From Lasioglossum baleicum (Eukaryota > Arthropoda > Insecta > Hymenoptera > Halictidae): a DNA stretch of 64,000 nt. Shown here piece after piece: positions 1-11,440 of the stretch. How positions within the stretch are numbered: the first letter of the stretch is position 1; each line of letters begins with the position of its first letter. The DNA lies in the NCBI RefSeq assembly GCF_051020765.1, contig NC_134930.1, positions 11,594,001 to 11,658,000 on the forward strand, written 5' to 3'. The translations under genes and the position numbers were made by a program. The notes beneath the pieces are model-generated. The model did no database searches and was not told the origin of the DNA. It saw only the letters and a program-made list of their open reading frames with translations.

Positions 1-541
1 ATTATTTTTAATGTGTTTTATATATGAGAATACAATATTCCTTCAAACTAGTTGGTTACCAAATCATTTTAACGAAAAAATGATTTCATAAAAGTGTTCA
101 CAAAAAAGTGTTCACAAAAATCGATTTCTTGCAAAATCCTGAGGTCGTAGACAAATTTCGAAACCAGATTTGAAATCAGCGTGAAAAAATCTACGGGAAA
201 TGATGTATCGCACGTTAGAAAAAACTTTTTCCGCGCGTGGTATTTGAAAAACCACAATTTTCTTGAAATTGTGCAAGTTTAACGAAATCTTTCGAGGTTA
301 AAAAACGTTCGTACCACAATCTACATAATTATCCCATATTCTGCAAAGTTTCAGCTTTCATTTAAAAAAATATTTCATCGCTCTATCTCATTTCTATCGA
401 CAGTTCTTTGATTTTGACACAGATTTCGTCGGTTTGGCCCACAGTCCGCCGCTCCGACAGCGAACCTCGCTCAATCATACTCCTACACGATTTTCACAAA
501 CTTCCCTGGCCTGCAGAACAGCTAAAAGTAGGAAATGAGTA
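1..541. other. AT-rich stretch without a recognisable gene
   Basis: No coding signal is visible. A short direct duplication of AAGTGTTCACAAAAA with a 14-base period lies at about 91-120. The rest resembles decayed repeat sequence but could not be assigned to a family. Confidence 0.5.
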
Positions 542-793
542 CAGGGTGTTTCAAAATTATAAGTCGCGACCACTATAGCGTGATTCTGCATCTCTAGATA
601 AGTGGAGATTTATTATATAAATGGACCGCAAAATTAACCTTAACATTAAATCTCACGGTCAAAATTGTTGTTTATTGCATTCTATAGTACTCATCGCGAC
701 GAACAAAAGTCTCAAAGGAATTATGGGGCAGATTCAACTGTTCCCTCAAGAACGACTTTAAAGATTCGCCAACTATTTTATTCTATATGTCTA

Positions 794-1359
794 CAAGGTG
801 TTTTAAAATCGTATAAACGTGGAGGGGATGATTCTACACGGAAAAATAAGTCGCAAATGTGCAATAAATTTTTTCATTTGACGCGTCGTTTTCAAGAAAA
901 TTTACTAACAGTCCGTCAAGTTCGCGTGCGTAGCGTTCTTAACACGTTCCGTGCCGAGCTGTTTTTGTTCGATTTTTCATTCAGGCCATTTGCTTTGTTC
1001 TGTACTGCATCTTTTATAATACCTCATTCCTTTGGTCGAAATATTCTACAGTCTTAAGATGCCTCTACTTGACTTTACAATAAATTTTTAAGAACCTCTT
1101 CGTTTTTCAATGAGAATTCCAATCGGCCGAACGGAAAGTTCAGTGTGGGGCGTATACGCGCTACGCAGCACGGAACGTGTTACGGAGTAGAATGAGTCGG
1201 TAATGAACAGACGCGTCAGACGATTCCTATTCAATAGCTCGCGTGTTCTTCGCATTTTAAAACTCAAGTTTCTCGAAAAGGAGGAGGCAAATGAAAAAAT
1301 TTGTTCTATTTTTCTCATGTGAAGTCATCCCTTCTACGTTTATATCATGGGACACCTTG
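794..1359. mobile_element. Inner foldback unit, same family as the 45.0 kb MITE
   Basis: The ends CAAGGTGTTTTAAAA (left) and the complementary GGACACCTTG (right) are each bordered by TA. Arms of more than 100 bp pair with each other: the block from GATAAACGT through AAATTTTTTCATTTG at 820-890 matches the complement at 1265-1340. The centre shares a block with 16330-16620 (the CACGGAACGTGTT region). The subterminal sequence is shared with the elements at 44955-45291, 47190-47371 and 60370-60560. No coding capacity was recognised. Confidence 0.65.
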
Positions 1360-1374
1360 TAGACATATGAAATA

Positions 1375-1455
1375 TTGGGCTGGCAAATAAGTTCGTTCGG
1401 TTTTTTACATTGGAATAAATCACAAAAACCGGACGAACTTATTTGCCAACCCAAT
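1375..1455. mobile_element. Short mariner MITE, about 81 bp
   Basis: Almost the whole element is two inverted repeats of about 31 bp, beginning TTGGGCTGGCAAATAAG on the left and the complement of TTGGGTTGGCAAATAAG on the right, around a core of about 20 bp. The left flank ends in TA; the right flank reads TG. The end sequence is typical of mariner elements. It lies inside the arm of the surrounding foldback element, so it inserted later. Confidence 0.8.
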
Positions 1456-1725
1456 GAAATTAGATGAGTACTATACGATGAAATAAGAAATAATTTTCAC
1501 CTCGGGATTCAACGTTAGGGTCAATTTTGCGGTCCATTTTTGTAACAAATCTCCATCGATCCAGTGGTGCAGAATAATGCTATAGTGGTCATGACATATA
1601 GTCATGTCACTCAGTCTACAGTTTGGAGATCTAGTGATAGTCATTCTTTTTTTATTTGAGCATTATCAACCTCCATTGACGTTATTTTACATGCATAGTT
1701 CTAATTTCACGATGTACTATAATTA

Positions 1726-1800
1726 GACTGCAGGCTTTTGTGAACAATAAAAATTGTTTGCATTAATTAAAATTTATTTTCTTATTTCAAATCATTCAAA
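1726..1800. repeat. GACTGC-family repeat end, type B
   Basis: GACTGCAGGCTTTTGTG is followed by AATAAAAATTGTTTGCATT and AAATTTATTTTC. This subterminal sequence is shared with the copies near 9058, 14650, 34461 and 43238. No partner end was found nearby. Confidence 0.5.
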
Positions 1801-4198
1801 CTGGTTCATAAGACAATCAAAACTTTTAGGATATACATTGCTCATATTGATTTTTGGAAGACAATCTATGAAAATTGGCACAGACAGAAAAATCTCTAAC
1901 CTAATCGCAGTAACGATGTAAACGGCAACGAATAGCAAGCTTGTTCGTAAATAATACTATAGGAAGCTACAATAAATATGCACCACTACTGAAGAGAAGT
2001 TTTCCCTTTTTTTCGGAGACACTGTTGAATGCAGCAGACCGTTCTACAGAGGCAATAAGTTTATTGTCCATTTTCTTTTTATGACACATTCTTCTGCTTG
2101 AAAGCCTACTAGCATTACGTGTAATAGGAACGCAGTGCGTCGGGATCGGAGGAGACAGAATAACCGAAGAATTCTGCTGAGTCTTTGAACGAAGTTGGGA
2201 ATGTTTGGTAAAACAACTGAAAGCGTACTTTTCATGTGACAATAATTGTACGACGAATAAAAAGGCATAACATCGCTTTTATACAGTGCTATCGAAAGAC
2301 ATCTCTAAAATTCCATACATTTTTGTAAGATTGATATAAATCAAGTTACAATTCGATTGAAAACTTTTTAAATTCCTTTGGACACAATCTGCAGAACTCG
2401 TCCGTGCACAACAGATGTTGCGGGAACGTTTCACTGTTTTGTGTTTGCAGACTCCACATTCCACCGAGAAAATCCTGCTCACTTAAGATTGTTTTCATTA
2501 AGACTGATGTGTTTCTCTTGTCCAGCCCGTTTCTACCGCCGGTGTTTCAATGTTTTCGTACTCCTCGTTGCTTTCACATTCCGAACTGTTAAGAAACCTC
2601 ATAATGCACCACTCGGTACAACAACTTTGTTCGTAGTGCAAAATCCTTGATGCAAAAACTTGCCAGGAAATCTGTTGGTAACGTTATAATCCCTACTTCG
2701 TTGCTTTATTTGCTGAAACTTCGTAATCTTTTTTAAATTACAACTCGTAAACTAAATTTTCGTTACAAGCCCAAATAAAAAGGTTGTAAAAAGTAAATTC
2801 TACTCGATTTTCCAAAAATTTTCACTACTATTATTTAGTAAATTCATCCGTCCAGTGTTTGGCAGGAAAACTGGAGTCGTGTGGACTTTTAATATAAAAG
2901 TTATTCTTATTTGTGCGCCATCAATTATGAGAGGCTGATTGTATCTAAATTGCGCATCTATACTACAAAAAATTGTGTCGCTTTGGATGAAGTTTATCAA
3001 ATGAAACGAAATCAATTTGAATCACTAATGTAGTGAAATCATGCAAAAATGCTAATACTTGCGTACCTTGTTTAGATTACGAGCCACGTTGCTCGATCGC
3101 GCGTGAAAAATCGAACAGCGCGTGTACAATAAAAATATATGGCGCCATAGTTATTCGAGGAATGATATTTCATCGAGTTGATAACACGGAGCAATGGGTC
3201 GTACCTTTGATAAATCCCCGTTCGGTTTGTTTTGTGGTTATCGCATTTGCACCTCGAATTTGTTCGCCAATTAAACTAGCCCGACGTGGAAAGTTTCGGA
3301 TTAATGGAGGGAATCGATCGCTGTTGTTGGCAGCGTGTTTGAACAGAATTTATCCAGCCCTCGACAGCGAAGCATCTCGACAAAATCGCGACGTCGAGGA
3401 TTTTTCGACCGATAACTATGTACAGTAAAAATTCGATCCAAGAAATCCCCTCGAGTCCGTGCTGTTTCTTAGATACTACTATCTTTTTTGTAGCCTGCCC
3501 GTCCGTAGAAAAGGGAAGCGCGTGTAAACACGAAGACGAACTACATACATGTGTCGCTTTAATAGGAAAAATGCTACAATTAATTTGGTGAAAGTCCCAT
3601 AAAAGAAATAATGAGAAACAAAGAAATTTTGTAATTGGATTAGTAGTGGTCCACACTGATATATCCGACCTTGTATCGGATTACGCGGCATGTTTACATT
3701 TTACACTCTCAATTGGCCTCTCGCGGGGCACGACCCACAGTGGAAGGTTTTTTTTAATTTTTCTTAGATCGTACAGTTCCCGCTTTATTAGATCGAATAT
3801 TTACTGTATTACGATGCGGCTAGAAATGTAAGATAGTCAATTTTTTGGCCACGGTGTTTAAAAACTTTCATCGGGAACTGAAAAGAAAAACGATAACGTA
3901 GAATGGTAAACGTGACTTCTTTCAATTATTAAAATTATTTTCAAAGGAGGTGTATACTCGGGATATAACCTTTAGACCCTTGTAATTTGTACATGAAATT
4001 AACGTGTAATGAGATTGGACCTCGTGATAATGATGGTTCTGCAGAAGATAATGCCGCTCCCGCGCGGACAAATTAAACTGGGCAGACATTACCAACAACA
4101 CGTCGAGTATCAAGCTTATATTAATATTTTTATTCTACGAAGAGAGAGAGAGAGAAAAAAATAATGTGACGTAAATGAATTCTACATACTCGTTTATA
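1801..4198. other. Stretch without recognised features
   Basis: Mixed composition. Frames of 90-131 codons occur on both strands and overlap (for example 3033-3428 plus and 3276-3656 minus). None has a recognisable domain or an exon-like structure, so none is called. Confidence 0.5.
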
Positions 4199-4386
4199 TT
4201 TTGGACTGCACATAGGTTTCAAAGTGCGTACTTCAAATAACATCAAATATTTGTTAAATTCTGACGAGAACGTATTTATTCGAGATGGTGTTTATTATAG
4301 AAGCAATTTGACTGCACGTACGCTTCAAAGCGTGAACTTCAAATTACATGAAATAGATGTTAAATTGTGATGAAAATGTATTTACT
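4199..4386. repeat. Diverged tandem duplication, 106-bp period
   Basis: Two copies of a segment of about 82 bp start at GACTGCACATAGG (4204) and GACTGCACGTACG (4310). They share TTCAAAG, ACTTCAAAT, ACAT.AAAT and TGTTAAATT in the same order. Divergence is roughly 20 percent, so the duplication is old. No other copy was noticed in the window. Confidence 0.75.
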
Positions 4387-4589
4387 CTGTCGAGTTTTGA
4401 TGGACACATTATAATATGAAAACTAAACCTTAATTATATAAATTGAACTTCCTCGTCCTGGTTTTCATAAAATAACCCATGAACTTTAAAATATACATAA
4501 ATAAATATTGATTTCAACAGTTCGTAGACTTAAAATAATTGAATGTTATTCAAACCTGGCATGACGATTACTGAAAGTCAACAGAAAAG

Positions 4590-5580
4590 AATAGAATTTT
4601 TCTCGATCTAACCGAATCGAACCGTGCCTATTTTCCATTCTCGTTCGTGTCTATAACGCCCAGAACGCTCGACATTTGACGCTGGTCGACCACAAACGAA
4701 ATCGAATCCGAACCAAGCCATAAATGAATTTACCATGCGTCTGCTAGTTCAATTTCTGCGAAACCGTGGTAGAAATGCCGTAGAATCGTGTCGTGCGAAT
4801 GCGATATCGCTCGTACATCGAAACGACGCGACGCGTGCTTCCCGAAACCATTATTATAAAAATTGATTTTCTACTGTTCCCATTCAAATATTTCTCTCGA
4901 TGCAATCGCGATTTTTCTACGACCATCAACGAAAAAAAAAACTTCAAAATCTCCTCGATCCCAGCTACGTGCGTAGAATATTTGATCTTCTATTTTCCCC
5001 GTTCCTTTTCGCTAATTTTCCACGAGTTTTCCCCGAAAAAAAGAAAAAGAAAGAACGCTGTGCGAATTAAGTCGCGAGCGGGTCGTTTAATCCGTCTTCC
5101 GTCGCTGCTTAATCGCGTCTGCTGGAACTCTCGAATTGCATTAGCGAAAATGGGCACGGGTGGCACGACAATTTCCACCCCGGGTTTTTTTCAAGCGTTT
5201 CTCAATTTTTCTATTCGTTTTTTCTCTCCCCACCCATCGTAGGCGATATATATATCTCGCTTTTCGGCGTGGCTACATATTCCCCTCGGCGCGACGAAGA
5301 AAATTCGAAATGGAAGACAATAGGCGTTGCATTTATTCCGCCGTGTCGACCGTCAAAGTCGATATATACGATGCTCTTTGGCTTCTCCGAGAGGGCTTTA
5401 TCGAGGGGGAACATATGCGTGTACAAAGCTGTCTTGAAGTATCGCAGTCTCGCCGATATATTTATGTTCGCCGATGTCTTGGAACACGGATTGCGCGCCC
5501 TTCCCTCTCTATGACAATATGCTCACCTCCCGTCGAATACTTTATACTTTATACGTTCGACGAGTCTCCTAAGTGATTTT
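4590..5580. other. GC-richer island, no gene supported
   Basis: Frames of 149 codons (4793-5242 plus) and 138 codons (5160-5576 plus) overlap each other and frames on the minus strand. The predicted peptides are basic and low-complexity, with no recognised domain. Part is pyrimidine-rich. I see no tRNA-like sequence. Confidence 0.5.
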
Positions 5581-5935
5581 CACTGTGACGTTCTGACGGT
5601 GTACATCAGTGCGCAGCTGTGCGAGAACAGCTTCGCAAATATCAGGTGGCTGCGTTCGCAAACGTTCCACGCGTATACTCGCATCGTTCGTAGTCGGCAA
5701 CATCCACCCGGTAAATCATATTCTTCTGGAGGAAGAATCGCAACCGAGGAAATTTATACGGAGTTCAATAATTTCGTGTTTTCGAAGGAGCAGATCGAGA
5801 ACGGAAATTAAAAGCATGCACACGATGGACATTTCTACAGGAGTATTCCCACTCTGAAATATTAAGTATGAGTCCTTCTGTCACGTTGTCCCCAATAACA
5901 ATCCCCAATAAATGCATAGTTATCGTGCATACAGG

Positions 5936-6545
5936 GTGTTTACTAGGGGGCTCTTCTTTTCGACTTTTGATTAATTTTAGAGGGTTTTCGAATTGTTGGT
6001 CGCTTTATAACACCTTTAGCCTTGATAAAGTGGAACCTGAAAAGCTCTCGTCTTCTAATAAAGGGAATATACACCATTCCTGCAAAATAATATGCCAATA
6101 AAAACAAATAAGTTCCGCAAGTTAAATAAAAATACACATTTTTCGTTAATGTTATTGATAAAAGATAATGAAAGCACACTTAAGTTTACAAATTTCAGAG
6201 AAAATTTTTCAATTTTGGTCCGACATTTTTCTTAATCTTTTTGAAAACCGTTAGTTTTACGAAAAAATTAATGCGACATAAAAGACACAGTCTGTCCAGA
6301 TCTACAGGTTTTGTCTAACATATTTTTTGATGCTATCGATAATTTAGAAGATATTCGAGAAAAACGATTTTATGAGCATTTGATTAATTATTACAATGTT
6401 TAAAGGACTTGGGGCACGTATTTCGTTCATCCCATCGAGTTCAAACTTTACACAGACTTTTTATTAATTGGAACAATCCTAGAGGATGCCGTAAAAGAAA
6501 TATTGAAAAAAATTTTTGTCTAGAGTAAATAAGAGCCACCATAGT
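5936..6545. repeat. Dispersed repeat, copy 1 (second copy at 16.64-17.09 kb)
   Basis: The segment starts at ACAGGGTGTTTACTAGGG, so it may be one end of a CAGGGTGT-type element. From about 6330 it shares GATAATTTAGAAGA, GAGAAAAACGATTTTATGAG, CACAGACTTTT, TTAATTGGAACAA and AATAAGAGCCACC with 16720-17075 in the same order. No right terminal repeat was found and no transposase fragment is visible. Confidence 0.6.
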
Positions 6546-7265
6546 GTTCACGCTATTACTAGCTAGCGGTTTTCTTACAAATAATAAATATTAGAATAAA
6601 ATGAAGGAGGCAAAAGTGATTCTGCTATTTACAATCAACGTAATGGCGTATGCGGTTTTTTTGTGTTCGCACTATTTTTTTAGAAACGAAGGCGACCTTC
6701 AATTTCCTTAATGGAATGCTACATATTTTTTATATCAAGACAAATTCGTGACGAAATGGTAACAAAACCATGCTGTATTGTTACTGTATTTAATAATTTA
6801 CCGTACGGAAACGCAATGAAATTTGTATACGAACAGTGCATCCATTTATTACGATAAACATAAATATTGTAATATTCACCCTTTAGTAGAAAAACGGAAT
6901 TCATTACTCTTGCGAGAGGAATTCCATTTCAACGGTTAATATTAAAATGATATTTTCAGTAACAAAACAGTACTGAAATGCGAGAAATCAATTTTATTTG
7001 CAAATTTTCAATTCATCATTTTCGAGCTGATGCTACAGAAAAGTATGCTTTATTGTTGACTATAAAGATATTATAATACGTCTCAGTTTAACAGCCTTAG
7101 TTTGCAGATTCAGGTTGCAATTGAAAATATTCAGTCTCGCTTTGCGGATCAGGATTTTCCGCTTGTGCACTCGCTGTAGCCGGTAACGAAAGTATGTAAC
7201 GCTCAAGCTACATTTGTATTCAAAGGTGCGTAAGCCATTTTAAAGCCGAAAGGGTTTTATCCGCA
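6546..7265. other. AT-rich stretch without recognised features
   Basis: No gene, hairpin or repeat family was recognised. Confidence 0.45.
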
Positions 7266-7269
7266 CTGT

Positions 7270-7520
7270 ACAGTCAGAAACATTCGCGCGCGCCTTTGAA
7301 AAAGATTGATTTTTATGCCAAGATCCCGCGTACCCAACTGTTCGGCACGCCTCTGCATCAGAAGGCGAGGCATTTCGGGCTTGAAATGCGTCCGCATGAA
7401 TGTAATGCGCTGCCGAAAACGCTCGCGAGACTCTTGAAAAGGGTCGATTTTTATGGACAGACTCCGCGTTTGAAACGCACATCGGCACCTTATGGTAACG
7501 ACGAGCTGCCAGCCCTTACA
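7270..7520. repeat. Satellite-like tandem repeat, 139-bp period
   Basis: The block TTTGAAAAAGATTGATTTTTATG at 7294 recurs as CTTGAAAAGGGTCGATTTTTATG at 7433, an offset of 139 bp. Both are followed by CCGCGT and TCGGCAC at similar spacing. Only about 1.7 units are present. Open frames occur on both strands at once, and the minus-strand peptide repeats an HKN..FS motif once per unit. This is expected of an unmutated tandem repeat and does not by itself argue for coding. Confidence 0.6.
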
Positions 7521-7565
7521 CACGGATGCTAACGCAATTCAGTTGAGGTATGATTTACTTCATTA

Positions 7566-7740
7566 TACGAGGGTGGGTCAAAAGTTATCCTCACTGTGGC
7601 TATCAAATTATTTTAATAAACTACAAGAAAGTACAGACGCAGTATTTTTTGACGTAATCTCCTTCTTGTCGACATACTCTGCCAATATGTCAGGAATCTT
7701 TTGCACCCCTTGACAAAAAAATGATTTTACTGACAAAAAA
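7566..7740. mobile_element. Terminal fragment of a mariner-like element
   Basis: CGAGGGTGGGTCAAAAG is followed by TTATCC, a form typical of one mariner end. A region with TTTTTTGACGTAATCTCC resembles the end-proximal part of mariner elements. The other end is not found, so the boundaries are approximate. Confidence 0.45.
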
Positions 7741-8216
7741 GTTCTAATAATAATTTAATTATAGTAATTGTGCAGCTTTATAATGTCACAGCATAATTCC
7801 GACGTATGTATCATGTATTTTATGCATTTAACAACGCAAGATTGAAGTTATCATTTGCTGACAGGCACAATAATTGTGTTTAACTTATTTAATCTGGATT
7901 AGATCGTAATTGCAATAATGCAATTGAATAATCTTTTCGTCATTTGAGTGATGCTCATGTCATTGCTCTAATTCGTGCTAATTTTGTAGAGTAATTTTAA
8001 ATATAATTATTATTATCTGCAGATACAAGCATTGGCTAGCAAACAAATAGCGGACTAAATTGCAGGCTATCGATTATGAGTGGCTCGTCGATGGTTAAAT
8101 ATGGAATTATTGAAACATTAACAAATTCAGATATAGTTGCGTGGGGGAACTCTCAAACATCATCAATAAGCTACAGAGAAATCATCAACAAATTAATCAT
8201 AATATGTCAATACTCC

Positions 8217-8285
8217 TCGATTCTTTTAATTCATTTTCATTTCTTGAAGTTTCATTTTTGTCATAAATATATACAGTCCGCAGTC
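8217..8285 (-). repeat. GACTGC-family repeat end, type A
   Basis: Read on the minus strand, the segment begins GACTGCGGACTGTATAT and continues to TTTATGACAAAAATGA, the type A subterminal sequence also seen at 12732, 13510, 23481, 34659 and 63631. Confidence 0.55.
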
Positions 8286-8289
8286 TACT

Positions 8290-9057
8290 AATAATAGATG
8301 AGATGAACACGTCTAATATTTTGGATATACGAGTTTCCTTGCCGATATCGATCTCGCTCGCTTTTGCTCTGTCTGGTCCACTCTCTATGTTTCTATTCAC
8401 TTTCCCCCCAAGCCGTTTCCTAAACGCGCAAAAGGATCGTCGAACCAAGTGAAATACTCCTCTTGCCCCTGCATCCTTCCTCAAGCAATTTTCCAGCTCA
8501 TGTCAGTACAGTAGGTACTTGAAGCAGAAAATATGTAAAAGGGGAGTGAGTCCTCGATGATGTGGCTTTACTCTTTACAAGCGATGGTACCGTCGACATA
8601 TTCAAATAAAGTAAAACAACATCCACGTGAAATATTTTCCCATACTTTTGCGTGGCTAAATGAGTACCTGTCATCGATATTGCTGTATCTCGTATATTTG
8701 AGACCTGTTTCACAACGTGATTGACAGACGGAGCACTAGAAGAGCAATGAAATTTGCATTTTTCGTAGAATTTTAAATTCGTTCAATAATCTCATAGTAG
8801 AAGAACAAAATTCATCTAAATTTACAGTAACCTGTTAATATCGATAACAGGAGGACAAACTTTTATTTCCAGTTGAAAGAAATGAATAAAGAGTCTGATT
8901 AAGAATCTCCATTAAGAATCTGAATCGTTATCATACAGTTAAGTAACTGCCAGTAGGTAAAGTATTAAGAAGATAATGAAAAGTTACAGAAAGACGATAA
9001 CGAAGATAAATGACGAGTTAACTCGTTTTCCCAGTCAACAGACTAACTTAATAATAA
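8290..9057. other. Stretch without recognised features
   Basis: A minus-strand frame (8197-8484) overlaps the repeat end and has no domain. Nothing else is supported. Confidence 0.45.
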
Positions 9058-9120
9058 GACTGCGACTCTTTATACAAAATAGAAAATGTTTGCATTGATC
9101 GCAGGACACAGGAGCCAAAT
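9058..9120 (+). repeat. GACTGC-family repeat end, type B
   Basis: GACTGCGACTCTTTATAC is followed by AAAATAGAAAATGTTTGCATT, matching the type B subterminal region. There is no nearby partner end. Confidence 0.45.
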
Positions 9121-9266
9121 AAAAATTGTGTTCTTCTTTTACTTATCCTATTAAGCTGAAACTGATATTTACATTGATGTCCTTCAATATTTCTAACATG
9201 TTTATTGCTTTAAATTGTACGTGTCCATTTTTGTTATAAATTCATAATATACACAATCTACTTATA

Positions 9267-10040
9267 CAGGGTGTATCCGTTAAGTAATGTCACCATTTTT
9301 TAGGCATTTCCAGTAGTGCAATTAAAAAATGTTTTAGACAAAAGTTTCTCAGTACTTGATGAGCTACATGTTAGCATATTCTTAAATCTGAAAAAATGTT
9401 TTTTTACGTAAAAAAGTAAAGGTCACCTTGACTTTTTTAAATGGCACTATATGTTTTGGACATCATAGGATTGTTTCTGACGTCGAGACGAATTTAACAG
9501 TGTACTATACTATGACCTTGAAATGACCTCAAACTTGAAAATTTTGTGCAAACGTAATTTTAATGAAGAATTATTTCTTACAGTATAAATCAAGTTACAT
9601 TAGATGTTCGAACTGCGATCCACCTTCTATGATACAGAACTCCGCTCTTTGTATTAGATTTTTCGTTGTTGCCATAATTAGGGCGTCTCGGTTTATGTTA
9701 GTGTTTACTTACTTATGTAACGTCTTAGTACGACAGTAATGCTAGTTTAGAGTTTTTTAAATTGAAATATCTCCTGAACTACTAACTTTTCGACATACAT
9801 AGGTTAGTACTTTTTTATAACGAATGTCTAGCTGCATCGATTGATGTATTCAAAAATACCTCATTCCATTTAAAAAAAAAAGTTAACCTCTATATGACCT
9901 TTACGCGTCCACTCACGAAAAAACTAATAACATCAAAATATGCTCCACTCGATACCATTCAAGCCTATGCTGAACAATTTTTTTGCTACGAGTAACAATA
10001 GCTAGAAAATCAAGATGTCAAAATCAGGTGAGACACCCTG
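9267..10040 (-). mobile_element. Internally deleted CAGGGTGT-type Tc1/mariner element
   Basis: The element runs from CAGGGTGTATCC to GAGACACCCTG and is bordered by TA on both sides (9265-9266, 10041-10042). The 774 bp length is about half to two thirds of a full element of this superfamily. On the minus strand the end of a transposase frame survives (9595-9693). The subterminal block TTGAAATATCTCCTGAAC near 9760 also appears near 50808. The element is non-functional. Confidence 0.75.
9595..9693 (-). pseudogene. C-terminal remnant of a Tc1/mariner-superfamily transposase
   Basis: Reading the minus strand gives a short frame ending EGGSQFEHLM before a stop at 9595-9597. A closing motif of the type GG.FEHL is usual at the carboxyl end of the insect transposases carried by CAGGGTGT-ended elements; this family knowledge is from memory and was not searched. 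Upstream residues include KNLIQRAEFCIIEGG. The DDE catalytic core and the N-terminal DNA-binding domain are absent, so nothing functional could be made. The terminal repeats of the same element surround it, which supports the assignment. The exact family within the superfamily is uncertain. Confidence 0.5.
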
Positions 10041-10976
10041 TACATTACAGTGGCCAAACGCATCGATGCATAAAAAAGGTTAAATAGTTAATTTTCATTA
10101 GTTTAATTAATTTTCAAACTATGTGCACAATTGAAGCTTTCGCAAACAGTTCGCGAATTGGTTTCCGTTTTACGAGCTTCGTTCCAATAGCCAGGAGGCT
10201 CATTAATTATAAAGTAGTAGAAAAGAAAGCTCTTCGAAGCTAAGCGATAATTTGCATGTACATTGGTACATACTGTGAGTCGAGCTTAACAATATTTATA
10301 TTAGTTGCCGCGATGGCAGAGTGCTGAGCAACGACGTATTCGTCCCTATTTATAATTTCCCATGGGATAGCACTTTGCGGAACAGTCTAGCCGCACCGGC
10401 AACTTCTTTTCCCTTTTGCATCGTTCAATTTACCACCAATTCATTCTCCCGTGTGTTCGAACGCGCGTACGCGCACGCGTGATACTCGCTTCGTTTTATT
10501 AATTAGCGGCATGTGGTATTTAACCCAATTAACAAAACGACCGCGCGCCGCCCGTTCCGGTGTAACGAATGGACCCGGCCTGAAATTAGCGATCAGAAAA
10601 CGTTGGATATCGAACACACTTTTTTTTCCATCCACCGAAATATTTTTCCCGCGTTTGTGTCGCGTGATTGGAGATAAAGAATGCTAGTATGTAGACGCGT
10701 TATATGGAATGGTGAAAAATGTTATTTTCCTATTTCGAATTGATGGGTGATAACAAATGTCCAGTACTTATAGTACCTATCAAGAGAAATAAAAAATTTC
10801 TGATCAACATAGGTCCTAACAGCAATCCATTCCCGATAAACTTTTATTATTTATTGGCAGATCGCAGATTTTATGTAAGGTAAGGTGGCGTAAGTTCGTA
10901 AACGGGGCAAGTGCATATACTGATTATTTTTTTATTATAATACGAGTGAAATTTCTCTAGCTTGTATTTATTAATG
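10041..10976. other. Stretch without recognised gene; GC-richer part 10280-10690
   Basis: Open frames of 64 and 78 codons lie on opposite strands over the same bases (10441-10687) and are not credible genes. Confidence 0.5.
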
Positions 10977-10978
10977 TA

Positions 10979-11440
10979 TTAGGTTGTAAAGAAAGAAATG
11001 CAGGATTTTTGTTCCTTTGTTTTAATTGCAATATTATACCAATAAATATTTACCTTAATGTAATGAGTTACTTGTCATTTTAAAGCTTATTTTACGCTCT
11101 TTTTAATTATGCTTTTGATATTTACTTTTATTCAAATTTTTATTAAATTATTTGCCTTTTATTTCAGGATGTCAAAACGCGATTTTTGCATGATTTTTTT
11201 CTATGAGCCTGAAGTAGGCCGAAGAAATAATGCGAAAATCGCGTTTTGACATCCTGAAATAAAATATAACTTTATAAAAATTTGAATAAAATTAAATATC
11301 AAAAGCATATAATTAAATAGATCGTAAAACAAGCCTTAAAATCACGTACAACTCATTAAAGTAAGGTAAATATTTATTGGTATAAAATTGCAATTAAAAC
11401 AAAGGAACAGAAATCCTGCATTTCTTTCTTTACAACCTGA
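10979..11440. mobile_element. Foldback MITE, 462 bp, mariner-like ends
   Basis: The ends TTAGGTTGTAAAGAAAG and the complementary CTTTCTTTACAACCTGA are bordered by TA (10977-10978, 11441-11442). Two arms of about 215 bp pair along almost their whole length around a short loop near 11210. The inner stem contains AGGATGTCAAAACGCG and its complement. Sequence agreement between the arms is high, with scattered mismatches and small indels. There is no coding capacity. A transcript through it would fold into a long hairpin. Confidence 0.85.

Larger units (their letters stand above)
542..1605. mobile_element. Nested foldback Tc1/mariner-type element (CAGGGTGT family)
   Basis: The left end reads TACAGGGTGTTTCAAAATT. 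The sequence from about 565 to 690 reappears as its reverse complement at about 1460-1590, for example ATGGACCGCAAAATTAACC against its complement near 1525, and CTATAGTACTCATC at both arms. The outermost right end is eroded after about 1600. Inside lie a second foldback unit (794-1359) and a short mariner MITE (1375-1455). No open frame resembles a transposase, so this is a non-autonomous element. The open frames of 130 and 76 codons here fall in the palindrome arms and are taken as chance. Confidence 0.7.

Noticed and set aside
4793..5576. Overlapping frames of 149 and 138 codons as exons of a gene
   Set aside because: Frames differ, peptides are strongly basic and rich in F, R and S, and no conserved motif or plausible splice pattern was seen.
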